From NCBI RefSeq assembly GCF_002252085.1, contig NZ_NEEY01000013.1, forward strand, positions 1 through 38,251: a stretch of DNA of 38,251 bases, written 5' to 3'. A program made the position numbers and the translations under genes. The DNA is from Aerococcus sp. 1KP-2016. GTDB taxonomy: Bacteria; Bacillota; Bacilli; Lactobacillales; Aerococcaceae. The notes below the pieces were generated by a model. That model was not told where the DNA came from. It did no database searches and worked only from the letters and a program-made list of their open reading frames with translations. Positions 25,192 through 31,773 of this stretch are shown one piece after another (position 1 is the first letter of the stretch; each line of letters opens with the position of its first letter).

Positions 25192-26464
25192 ACGCGCCAA
25201 CCTCACTTTCTACTAAATAATGACTCATCAAGGTTAATGTTGTTTCAACACCTAACATGAGTACCTGCTGGTCGATTTCAAATTTTGGATGATGATGCGG
25301 GTAATTCTCACCTTTCGGATATGCTCCAGCAGGTAAGTAATAGAAGGATCCTGGAATCTTTTCTACATAGAAAGCAAAATCTTCACCACCCATGCTAGCT
25401 GGGGTTTCTTTCAGATGGTCTTTTCCAAATCTTTCAGCAAAGACTTCAACCGTAGTCTGTGTTTCAGCTGGATGGTTGTAAAGGGCTGGATAGCCATCAA
25501 TAAAATCTACTTCGGCTACGGCACCATGGGCTTGAGCGATATCTTCCGTTAATGAAATCAAATCTTGTTTCGCACGAGCGCGTAAGGCTGGATTATAAGA
25601 ACGAATGGTCCCATTGATTTGGGCTAAATCACTGATGACATTAGCAGCACCAGAACCAGCATGGAAATTCCCAATTGTTAATACGCCAGCGTCCATTGGG
25701 TTCTTATGACGACTCATAACAGATTGTAGTTGTTGAACGATATAGGCTGTAACTAAGGTGGCATCCACCGCTCTATGTGGTGCTGCAGCATGACCACCTT
25801 TGCCATGTACTTTGATGTAGAAAGTATCAGAATTTGCTGTTGCTAAACCATAGCGGTAATTAATATGACCGTTATATTGTTCATGACCTGAAACGTGAAG
25901 ACCAAATATTTTATCTACGTCATCTAAAGCACCTGAGGCAACGACTGAGCGTGCGCCACCAGGCTTAACTTCTTCTGCATGTTGGAAGAGGAAGACGATG
26001 GTTCCTTTGATGTCAACGCCTGACTCAATGAAATATTTAGCTGTGGTAAGTAAGATACTTGTATGCGCATCGTGACCACAAGCATGCATAACGCCTTCTA
26101 CGAGTGATTTATATGGCAAATCCGTTTCTTCATTAATCGGTAAAGCATCCATATCTGCTCTAAAAGCAATTGTTGGACCAGGTTGGCTACCAACATAACG
26201 TGCGATAATTGACCCACCGCCAACTTCAGTTTCGATATCTGTGTAACCGAAGTCTCTCAGCTGTTGGGCTATAAACTTACGCGTATTATATTCTTGGAAG
26301 GATAATTCCGGGTGTTTGTGTAAATGTTCAAAAGTTGTAACTGCATAATCTTCATACTCAAGGTATGCGCCATCGAGTAGTGGTGACGTGTTAATAGTCG
26401 CTAGGTCTGTATGTGCTTCATAATCGTTTACATGATGACTTGAATCCCTATTAATATTCTCCAT
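25163..26464 (-). CDS. M20-family amidohydrolase 2
   Basis: 433-residue paralogue of the next gene, first in the operon. Same metal site: AFRADMDALPINEETDL, MHACGHDAHTSILL, FQHAEEVKPGGARS and MGGEDFAFYVEKIPG. Likely hydrolyses an N-acyl or N-aroyl amino acid or a blocked dipeptide to a free amino acid in the cytosol. It and its partner are similar but clearly diverged, so different acyl or amino-acid preferences or a heteromer are possible. A leading segment of about 40 polar residues precedes the catalytic domain. Ribosome binding site GAGGTG. Confidence 0.9.
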   Translation of the reverse strand: MENINRDSSHHVNDYEAHTDLATINTSPLLDGAYLEYEDYAVTTFEHLHKHPELSFQEYNTRKFIAQQLRDFGYTDIETEVGGGSIIARYVGSQPGPTIAFRADMDALPINEETDLPYKSLVEGVMHACGHDAHTSILLTTAKYFIESGVDIKGTIVFLFQHAEEVKPGGARSVVASGALDDVDKIFGLHVSGHEQYNGHINYRYGLATANSDTFYIKVHGKGGHAAAPHRAVDATLVTAYIVQQLQSVMSRHKNPMDAGVLTIGNFHAGSGAANVISDLAQINGTIRSYNPALRARAKQDLISLTEDIAQAHGAVAEVDFIDGYPALYNHPAETQTTVEVFAERFGKDHLKETPASMGGEDFAFYVEKIPGSFYYLPAGAYPKGENYPHHHPKFEIDQQVLMLGVETTLTLMSHYLVESEVGAYVTNGKSHK

Positions 26465-26520
26465 AATCTTTCACCTCTATAAATTATCCTGATAAAGTTG
26501 GCATCCTAGCCATACACACC

Positions 26521-26561
26521 ATGTTAGGTTTAATGACATTTTGTGGTATGTATGTTAGGTT
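26521..26561. promoter_or_regulatory. Direct-repeat operator candidate
   Basis: ATGTTAGGTTT-like 10/11-mers at 26521 and 26552, 31 bp apart (three helical turns), in the untranslated leader between the amidohydrolase-opp promoter and the first gene. The spacing suggests cooperative binding on one face of the DNA. Confidence 0.4.
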
Positions 26562-26577
26562 TTTTATTTGTGATTAG

Positions 26578-26606
26578 ATTATATTGGTGATTTTTTAGAT
26601 GTGCAA
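26578..26606 (-). promoter_or_regulatory. Promoter of the amidohydrolase-opp operon
   Basis: TTGCAC (26601-26606), 17-nt spacer, perfect TATAAT (26578-26583). Confidence 0.82.
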
Positions 26607-26716
26607 GCATTATTTTTAACCATTTTCTTAGAGTAATCTCATGTTATTGGTATATAGCCTTTTCTAAATGTAAAAATAATTATCAATATTCCTTGCTACA
26701 ATTTCACGGTAAAATA

Positions 26717-26730
26717 TGATAGCGTTTACA
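26717..26730. promoter_or_regulatory. cre site for CcpA
   Basis: TGATAGCGTTTACA matches TGWNANCGNTNWCA at all positions. It is about 110 bp upstream of the operon's -35 element, a position compatible with CcpA activation or with control of another promoter. Confidence 0.75.
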
Positions 26731-26779
26731 CGTTATAAAACATGACATCGAATTTTACAAATACGAACAATTAAATGAG

Positions 26780-26828
26780 AAAAAAGGCATAAAACGACGC
26801 CTCATGTGAGGTCGTTTTATGCCTTTTT
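26780..26828. terminator. Bidirectional terminator
   Basis: AAAAAAGGCATAAAACG...CTCA paired with TGAG...CGTTTTATGCCTTTTT, an almost perfect long hairpin with A and T tails. It ends the hydratase-family gene on the leftward strand. Confidence 0.92.
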
Positions 26829-26850
26829 CAATTATTTGATTCATAAAACA

Positions 26851-27606
26851 CTACAATGTTACTTTCAGTGAAACCGTGCCAATGCCTTCGAAGCTACCAA
26901 TATATTCACCCACTTCAATCGGTGAAGGTGTGTTCACTGATCCAGAGGCTACAAATTGGCCTGCTGATAATTTTCGCCCACGAGCTTCCAACGTTTTCGC
27001 TAACCACTTCACGGTATTTGCAGGATGTCCTAGAACCTTATCCGTCGTACCTTCTTTGTAACCTTCGCCATTAAAGGTCACTTTACCGTATATACCATCA
27101 ATATCCGCATAGCTTGCTTTGGCCGGTTCACCTATACATACTGCACCTACAGCACCAGCATCGGCCACAAAAGCAGTCAATGGAATGCCACCAAACCAGT
27201 TGTGATAACGACCATCCGGCAATTCGAACCCAGGGGCTACATGACATTTTGCCATAATTGTTTCAACATCATCATCACCGTTGATATCTTCATCCGCAAT
27301 AAAGATCACTTCGAATTCCAGAGCTGGGGCAATATAATCCGACAGTGATATGCTTGTTTTCACTGTTTTGTTTGTCATTACACCATATATGGGTTGATCA
27401 GTGTCATATTTAGCCTGTAAAGCCTGAGCCGCTAAACCAATCTTGTAGCCTTGCACCAATTCGCCATCTGCTTCACGTAAGGATACTACCACGTCCTGTA
27501 CCGCATATGCTTGGTCGGTATTTTCCAGCGGATATTCCTCGGCTGAGATTGCACGAACCTTTTTATAGGCTTTAAAAAGCGCTTGTCCTGTTGATTCTAC
27601 TGTCAT
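26851..27606 (-). CDS. 2-keto-4-pentenoate hydratase family protein
   Basis: 251-residue member of the MhpD/oxalocrotonate decarboxylase group within the fumarylacetoacetase-like fold. Visible: GYKIGLAAQALQAKYDTDQPIYG, the metal-binding acidic pattern PALEFEVIFIADED (about residues 106-119) and PGFELPD. The terminal core has FVASGSVNTPSPIEVGEYI. Members hydrate 2-hydroxypenta-2,4-dienoates or decarboxylate oxalocrotonate in aromatic degradation, but no other gene of such a pathway is present, so the role is unclear. The ATG at 27604-27606 with AAGGGG upstream is preferred to the GTG three codons earlier. Confidence 0.82.
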   Translation of the reverse strand: MTVESTGQALFKAYKKVRAISAEEYPLENTDQAYAVQDVVVSLREADGELVQGYKIGLAAQALQAKYDTDQPIYGVMTNKTVKTSISLSDYIAPALEFEVIFIADEDINGDDDVETIMAKCHVAPGFELPDGRYHNWFGGIPLTAFVADAGAVGAVCIGEPAKASYADIDGIYGKVTFNGEGYKEGTTDKVLGHPANTVKWLAKTLEARGRKLSAGQFVASGSVNTPSPIEVGEYIGSFEGIGTVSLKVTL

Positions 27607-27705
27607 CGTTTGCACCCCTTGATCTTTTTTTCAAGGATAACATGACAAAATAAACATCTCAAGACTTTTCTCATTATATTTTAATATTTAAGTTTTAAAA
27701 TAGAA

Positions 27706-28860
27706 CTAACGCTCGTAAACTGCTTGTCCGGCCATATATGTCGTTTGTAAATCAAGATTTTCGTCAATGACGATAAAATCAGCTACACGCCCCGCTTCGA
27801 TCGTACCCACTTGATCACCCACACCAATTGATTCTGCTGGCACTTGTGTTGCCATACGAACCGCTATCTCTAGAGGCGCAATGCCCCAGTTCACAACATT
27901 CTTCACAGCTGTCATCAAGTCTAACACTGACCCCGCTAGATTACCTGAAATCAATCGAGCCGCGCCATCCTTAACGATTACTGGGAATTCACCCAATTTA
28001 TATTCACCCTCTGGCATACCTCCAGCCGACATAGAATCGGTGATTAAAATTGTCTTTTCCCAGCCCTTTGCTTTAATTAAAGCCTTGGCAGCACCCGGAT
28101 GAACATGTAGGCCATCACAAATCACTTCTGCATATGCATCAGAAGCCATTGCAGCCCCTACCATACCTGGAGCACGGTGCAATAAACCTGACATGCCATT
28201 ATAGGTATGAACGAAGGTTGAGGCACCAGCATCGACAACCTCAAGAGCTTCTTCATATGTTGCTGACGAATGGCCCAATGCCACTTGAACGCCAGATGCT
28301 GTTACCATGCGCGTAAATTCGGCGGCACCATCACGTTCTGGTGCGATTGCTATTTTCTTAATTAAGCCATTAGATGCAGCTTGCCATTTTTTAAATTGTT
28401 TTAAATCAGGATCACCCATATATGCTGGGTTTTGTGCACCCTTATGTTCTTCAGTAAACCAAGGACCCTCGAAGAAGATCCCCAAAATGCGAGCACCTTC
28501 TACTTCTTGATAATGTGCCCCAATTTTTGCAGCCACTTCTTCTAATAAATCAGCGGCTGAGGTTAATGTAGTCGGTAAAAATGAAGTCACACCGGTAGTA
28601 ACCAAACCCTTGGACATTGTCTTCACAGATTCAAAGTCATTATCCATGACATCCGCACCATGGAAACCATGAATATGCGTATCCACCAAACCTGGCGCAA
28701 TCGTTTTAGCAGTATAGTCGATAATTTCCCCTAACAGCGGTTTTTCAATCGATGCATAACCAAACTTACCATCCATAATTTCAAGATAGGCGTTCTCAAG
28801 TACCTCATCCGCTAGAATAATGCGGTCTGCATATACATAATATTTATTTACATTTGCCAT
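27706..28860 (-). CDS. nagA: N-acetylglucosamine-6-phosphate deacetylase
   Basis: 384-residue amidohydrolase-superfamily enzyme converting GlcNAc-6-P to GlcN-6-P and acetate, feeding glycolysis or wall precursor synthesis. Motifs: APGLVDTHIHGFHGADVMD (about residues 54-72), FFEGPWFTEEHKGAQNP (metal Glu), ALGHSSATYEEA and FVHTYNGMSGLLHR (metal His), and ITDSMSAGGMPEG (catalytic Asp, about 275). Monocistronic here; nagB is not adjacent. Divergent from a small lipoprotein, with a shared intergenic inverted repeat. Confidence 0.95.
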   Translation of the reverse strand: MANVNKYYVYADRIILADEVLENAYLEIMDGKFGYASIEKPLLGEIIDYTAKTIAPGLVDTHIHGFHGADVMDNDFESVKTMSKGLVTTGVTSFLPTTLTSAADLLEEVAAKIGAHYQEVEGARILGIFFEGPWFTEEHKGAQNPAYMGDPDLKQFKKWQAASNGLIKKIAIAPERDGAAEFTRMVTASGVQVALGHSSATYEEALEVVDAGASTFVHTYNGMSGLLHRAPGMVGAAMASDAYAEVICDGLHVHPGAAKALIKAKGWEKTILITDSMSAGGMPEGEYKLGEFPVIVKDGAARLISGNLAGSVLDLMTAVKNVVNWGIAPLEIAVRMATQVPAESIGVGDQVGTIEAGRVADFIVIDENLDLQTTYMAGQAVYER

Positions 28861-28919
28861 AATTTACGTCCTCTCAATTCAATCATTCACATGATATATT
28901 CCCTATTTATTATACGTCA

Positions 28920-28940
28920 ATTGGGACGGAACATCCCAAT
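28920..28940. promoter_or_regulatory. Inverted repeat between nagA and the lipoprotein gene
   Basis: ATTGGGA-CGGAACA-TCCCAAT, perfect 7-bp arms. Located 60 nt upstream of nagA, it is an operator candidate for either divergent gene. Confidence 0.35.
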
Positions 28941-28997
28941 GAATCCCTAAAATCTTTGGAGAAGCTCAGAGATTTCATGCAATCATCCCGTGCACAT

Positions 28998-29007
28998 TTG
29001 TTATAAT
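28998..29007 (+). promoter_or_regulatory. Extended -10 promoter of the small lipoprotein
   Basis: TTGTTATAAT contains TGNTATAAT, with no good -35 element. Confidence 0.5.
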
Positions 29008-29040
29008 ATGGACAAGAAACTTATTCAATGGAGGCAAATC

Positions 29041-29481
29041 ATGACATTTTTGAAAAAAGTATGCATCGCGGTAATTTTCACTGTGTTCCTAGCTGCTTGC
29101 GGCCTTTCACAAACACAACTGCAGGACAAGTCCTGGACAGTGACAGCACCCTACGCGGATACGAATTTGATGTTCGATGCTACGTTTGATGACGCTAACA
29201 TGACCCTTAAGCTTGTAGATACAGGGTATGATGAAGATGATTTAAAAGCTACCGTCATGCAACAAATGATGGACCAATTTGATTTAGTTTGGGCGTATAC
29301 CCTAGACGGCGACCAATTGACCTTGGTGAATCCAGATATGGATTTTGATTACACCTATACGTTAACAAAACAAGGTGATGGATCATACAAATTAATAGAG
29401 AATGATCTCGCTGAAGATGGCACCGCTAGTCTCTTTAATGAAGCAATTTTACAAGAAGTACCTGCAGGCACAAGTAATTAA
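29041..29481 (+). CDS. Small lipoprotein of unknown function
   Basis: 146-residue predicted lipoprotein: signal MTFLKKVCIAVIFTVFLAAC with lipobox LAAC, followed by a small acidic beta-rich domain (DKSWTVTAPYADTNLMFDATFDD, YTLDGDQLTLVNPDMDFDY, GDGSYKLIEND). The repeated short strands resemble lipocalin-like or DUF-type extracytoplasmic lipoproteins in general shape, but I do not recognise a family. The start at 29041 has GGAGG 8 nt upstream; a longer frame from 28990 begins inside the promoter. The gene ends 11 nt before the dispersed repeat, which probably serves as its terminator. Confidence 0.8.
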   Translation: MTFLKKVCIAVIFTVFLAACGLSQTQLQDKSWTVTAPYADTNLMFDATFDDANMTLKLVDTGYDEDDLKATVMQQMMDQFDLVWAYTLDGDQLTLVNPDMDFDYTYTLTKQGDGSYKLIENDLAEDGTASLFNEAILQEVPAGTSN

Positions 29482-29491
29482 GATAGATCAA

Positions 29492-29775
29492 AGAGGCTCG
29501 GACAAAGTGCCTCTAAAAAGGCGTACACCATTCTTTATAAGAGTTGTGTACGCCTTTTACTTTGGAAAAATTATTATAAATTTTGATTGAAATATATCAT
29601 GGGAACAGGTTAAAGGACTGAAAGTGTCGTTCCTTAGCCGTGAAAGAGGGTGAAGTCGAGAGCTTGGCTCGATTTCAAATTGAAAGACCTTGGCTTTCAA
29701 TGGTCCCACGACTCACAAGGAATGTACACTGTAAGGACGAAAAATCTATGATTTTAATCTTTTGTCCCAGCCTCT
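29492..29775 (+). repeat. Dispersed gene-end repeat, copy 2 (full, with terminal inverted repeats)
   Basis: Starts AGAGGCTCGGACAAAG and ends CTTTTGTCCCAGCCTCT, so its ends are near-perfect inverted repeats (consensus AGAGGCTGGGACAAAA). Inside are the GGCGTACAC hairpin, the conserved AT-rich segment shared with copy 1 and a 111-nt module (29621-29731) absent from copy 1. It fills the gap between convergent genes, with each end close to a stop codon (11 nt and 26 nt). No coding frame; MITE-like or RNA-like. Confidence 0.85.
29621..29731 (+). ncRNA. Structured hairpin module inside repeat copy 2
   Basis: An outer helix (GTGT...TTCCTT with AAGGAA...ACAC, plus GTGA/TCAC) encloses two hairpins. 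TCGAG-AGCTTGG-CTCGA (29656-29672) and TTGAAAG-ACCTTGG-CTTTCAA (29680-29700) have nearly the same 7-nt loops. Compared with copy 1, the module is an exact 111-nt insertion between AGGACTG and TAAGGAC, with ACTG at both borders. The paired design suggests a folded RNA; no expression evidence is available. Confidence 0.5.
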
Positions 29776-29800
29776 TTCCAATTGAATAGATACGTAACGA

Positions 29801-30970
29801 TTATTCAGCTGATACTGGCTCAACTGAAGAGATTTCACCATCTTGGTAACCTACTACAAATGAATCCATCACTGGATTGTGATCTTCATCAAATGAGATG
29901 TTACCTGTTACACCTGCAAAGTCAGTTGTTGTTTCTAATGCATCGCGGATTGCTTCTGGGTCTGTTGAACCAGCGCGTTCGATTGCATCTGCTGCGATCA
30001 TTGCTGCGTCATAACCACCTGCTGAGAATAAGTCAGCTTCTTTACCAAATTCAGCTTCATAGCGTTCTGCGAATTCGTTAGCTGCATCTGTACCGTATTC
30101 ACCTGTTACAAAGATTGTAGCGTAGTAGAAGTCTGTAACATTTTCTGCACCGGCTAATTTAACGAACTCGTCATTACCTAAACCATTAGGACCAAGGATA
30201 GCGGCGTCAATACCCATTTCGCGGGCTTGTTTCACGATTGCGCCACCTTCAGGGTAGTAACCAGCGATGAATAATACATCCGGATCTTGGGCTTTGATGT
30301 TTGATAGGATTGAGTTGAAGTCAGTGTCACCAGAGATGAATGATTCTTTGGCCACAACTTCACCTGAGAAATCTTCTTCGAATTGAGTTGCTAAGTTTTG
30401 CCCGTAGTCAGATGAGTTATCTTGTAATACTGCAGCTGTAGTCCATCCTTTATTATCCGCAAAGGCACCTAAGGCTTTTGTTTGGTTAGAGATTTGGAAG
30501 GCAATTTGGAAGATGTAATCAAATACATTACCTGATGAATCCAAGGTTAAATCATCAACGGTTGCTGAAGGGATAATCATAGGTACTTTCGCATTTTGGG
30601 CTGGTTGAATCGATGCTTCAGTTGATGCTGCGATATCAGAAGATAATAGGACTGACAAGTTTTCGTCTTCTAATAAACGTGTTGCTTCATTCGCTGCTTC
30701 TTGCACATTTGATTTATTGTCGGTCGATACGTAGTTAATTTGTTTACCATTGATACCACCTGCTGCATTAATTTCATTGAATGCCAATGTAGCACCATCG
30801 TTAATGTAAGAACCATAGGCAGAGGCACTACCTGTTAAGGCAAAGTTCCCCCCGATATTAATTGTATCGCTTTCCGCTGCATCTGATGAGCTAGTTGTTG
30901 ATGTGACAGATCCACACGCTGCTAAAGTAACTACTGACGCTAATGATAATAATAATTTCTTGAATTTCAT
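29801..30970 (-). CDS. livJ: Branched-chain amino acid ABC transporter substrate-binding lipoprotein (LivJ-like)
   Basis: 389-residue periplasmic-binding-protein type I receptor. Lipoprotein signal MKFKKLLLSLASVVTLAAC (lipobox LAAC), Ser/Thr-rich linker, then the Leu/Ile/Val-binding fold: NIGGNFALTGSASAYG, AFNEINAAGGINGKQI, SSDIAASTEASIQPAQNAKVPMI and VLQDNSSDYGQNLA. The start is the ATG at 30968-30970 with GGAGG upstream; a longer frame would read through the leader terminator. No livH/M/G/F follow, so permease and ATPases must be encoded elsewhere. A leader peptide rich in Ile/Val codons and a terminator upstream support a branched-chain ligand. Confidence 0.92.
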   Translation of the reverse strand: MKFKKLLLSLASVVTLAACGSVTSTTSSSDAAESDTINIGGNFALTGSASAYGSYINDGATLAFNEINAAGGINGKQINYVSTDNKSNVQEAANEATRLLEDENLSVLLSSDIAASTEASIQPAQNAKVPMIIPSATVDDLTLDSSGNVFDYIFQIAFQISNQTKALGAFADNKGWTTAAVLQDNSSDYGQNLATQFEEDFSGEVVAKESFISGDTDFNSILSNIKAQDPDVLFIAGYYPEGGAIVKQAREMGIDAAILGPNGLGNDEFVKLAGAENVTDFYYATIFVTGEYGTDAANEFAERYEAEFGKEADLFSAGGYDAAMIAADAIERAGSTDPEAIRDALETTTDFAGVTGNISFDEDHNPVMDSFVVGYQDGEISSVEPVSAE

Positions 30971-31042
30971 TTTTTTCCTCCAAATTAAACCCGAATGCAA
31001 CAAACCAACCTTGATTGAAAAACTCAATCGTCCATAGACACG

Positions 31043-31072
31043 AAAAAAGCCTCCCACGCGAATGGGAGGCTT
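31043..31072 (-). terminator. Leader terminator (attenuator) of livJ
   Basis: AAGCCTCCC-N8-GGGAGGCTT followed by six T, lying 73 nt before the livJ start codon and downstream of the promoter and leader peptide. It must be bypassed for livJ expression. Confidence 0.9.
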
Positions 31073-31101
31073 AAGTCCCATTCAGTTTTTACAAACACAA
31101 A

Positions 31102-31140
31102 TAGGACATATGAAATTAGTAGCTAATTTCTTAAGTCCTA
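31102..31140 (-). promoter_or_regulatory. Attenuator hairpin overlapping the leader peptide stop
   Basis: TAGGAC...GAAATTAG paired with CTAATTTC...GTCCTA. Its 5' arm covers the last codons and stop of the leader peptide, so a ribosome at the stop would disrupt it while one stalled on the Ile codons would not. The 9-mer GGACTTAAG in its 5' arm recurs at the foot of the terminator (31070-31078), a possible alternative pairing partner. Confidence 0.75.
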
Positions 31141-31193
31141 GAGTCAATAATAATAATGACGATATTCATATTATTTTGTGTTTGCATGAACAT
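31131..31193 (-). CDS. Branched-chain amino acid leader peptide
   Basis: 20-codon open frame, MFMQTQNNMN then IVIIII then DSRT and TAA, with a good ribosome binding site (AAGAGGA, 8 nt upstream). Six consecutive codons are ATC GTC ATT ATT ATT ATT, the signature of an attenuation control peptide sensing charged tRNA-Ile/tRNA-Val. It sits between the livJ promoter and the leader terminator. Comparable leader-peptide control is established for the ilv-leu operon of Lactococcus and for enteric ilv operons; its use here for a LivJ-type receptor is inferred. Confidence 0.85.
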   Translation of the reverse strand: MFMQTQNNMNIVIIIIDSRT

Positions 31194-31228
31194 TATGAGA
31201 TTCCTCTTTCGTTTTCTAATATGAATCT

Positions 31229-31257
31229 AATTTAACCTATTTCTAACATGATTGCAA
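31229..31257 (-). promoter_or_regulatory. Promoter of the livJ attenuator transcript
   Basis: TTGCAA (31252-31257), 17-nt spacer, TAAATT (31229-31234), 36 nt before the leader peptide start. Confidence 0.65.
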
Positions 31258-31420
31258 GTGGAAAATGATAATTTTATGATAAAATATCTATTATTTTCAA
31301 AAATACAAATCCTGATAGCAAATTTTAAAAATAACAAACTTTCGATATAAATACTACTAAAGTCGGATACGCAAAATCCTTTTTGCCTATAAGATATACA
31401 CATGAGGAAGGGTGATGAAA

Positions 31421-31711
31421 ATGAAACAAACATCCAAAATGAATATTCGCACGTTTATCAAAGCGTTGTTTAATAAAGAAACACCAACATACATTAAAGC
31501 TATTTCAGGTATGGCACTTTTGTATACCATCTTCCCTGCTGACGTCTTACCAGATATCTTCGGACCACTAGGTTTCGTTGATGATGCAGCTGTGATTGGT
31601 ATCCTGACCACAGTCGCAATGACCTTATTAGAAAACCACAATCAAACAAAACCTGCAGCATCTGAAGTGAATACAAACACTGACTTCGATCCTGACAAGG
31701 TAATCAACTAA
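31421..31711 (+). CDS. YkvA/DUF1232-family small membrane protein
   Basis: 96-residue protein with the DUF1232 core: TPTYIKAISGMALLYTIFPADVLPDIFGPLGFVDDAAVIG, where the PxDxxPD and DDAxV patterns diagnose the family. One or two hydrophobic segments suggest membrane association; function is unknown. Three in-frame starts lie close together (31412 GTG, 31415 ATG, 31421 ATG); AGGAAGG at 31406-31412 favours 31421. The C-terminal 25 residues are polar. Monocistronic, with a terminator directly after. Confidence 0.85.
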   Translation: MKQTSKMNIRTFIKALFNKETPTYIKAISGMALLYTIFPADVLPDIFGPLGFVDDAAVIGILTTVAMTLLENHNQTKPAASEVNTNTDFDPDKVIN

Positions 31712-31716
31712 ACAAT

Positions 31717-31760
31717 AAAAAAATCAGGTTGGCATATATGACGCTGACCTGATTTTTATT
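31717..31760. terminator. Bidirectional terminator
   Basis: AAAAAATCAGGT...GC paired with GC...ACCTGATTTTTAT, between the convergent ykvA-like and DUF427 genes. Confidence 0.88.
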
Positions 31761-31773
31761 TGATATAGCTAAA

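Noticed and set aside
23908-26464. One duplicated gene split by a frameshift
   Set aside because: Both amidohydrolases are complete with their own metal sites and start regions; they are tandem paralogues.
29492-29775. Insertion sequence
   Set aside because: It has terminal inverted repeats but no transposase frame and is under 300 bp; at most a MITE-like or RNA-like element.
31043-31072. Ordinary terminator of an upstream gene
   Set aside because: No leftward gene lies upstream within the transcript except the 20-codon leader peptide, and livJ has its own start 73 nt later; it fits an attenuator.
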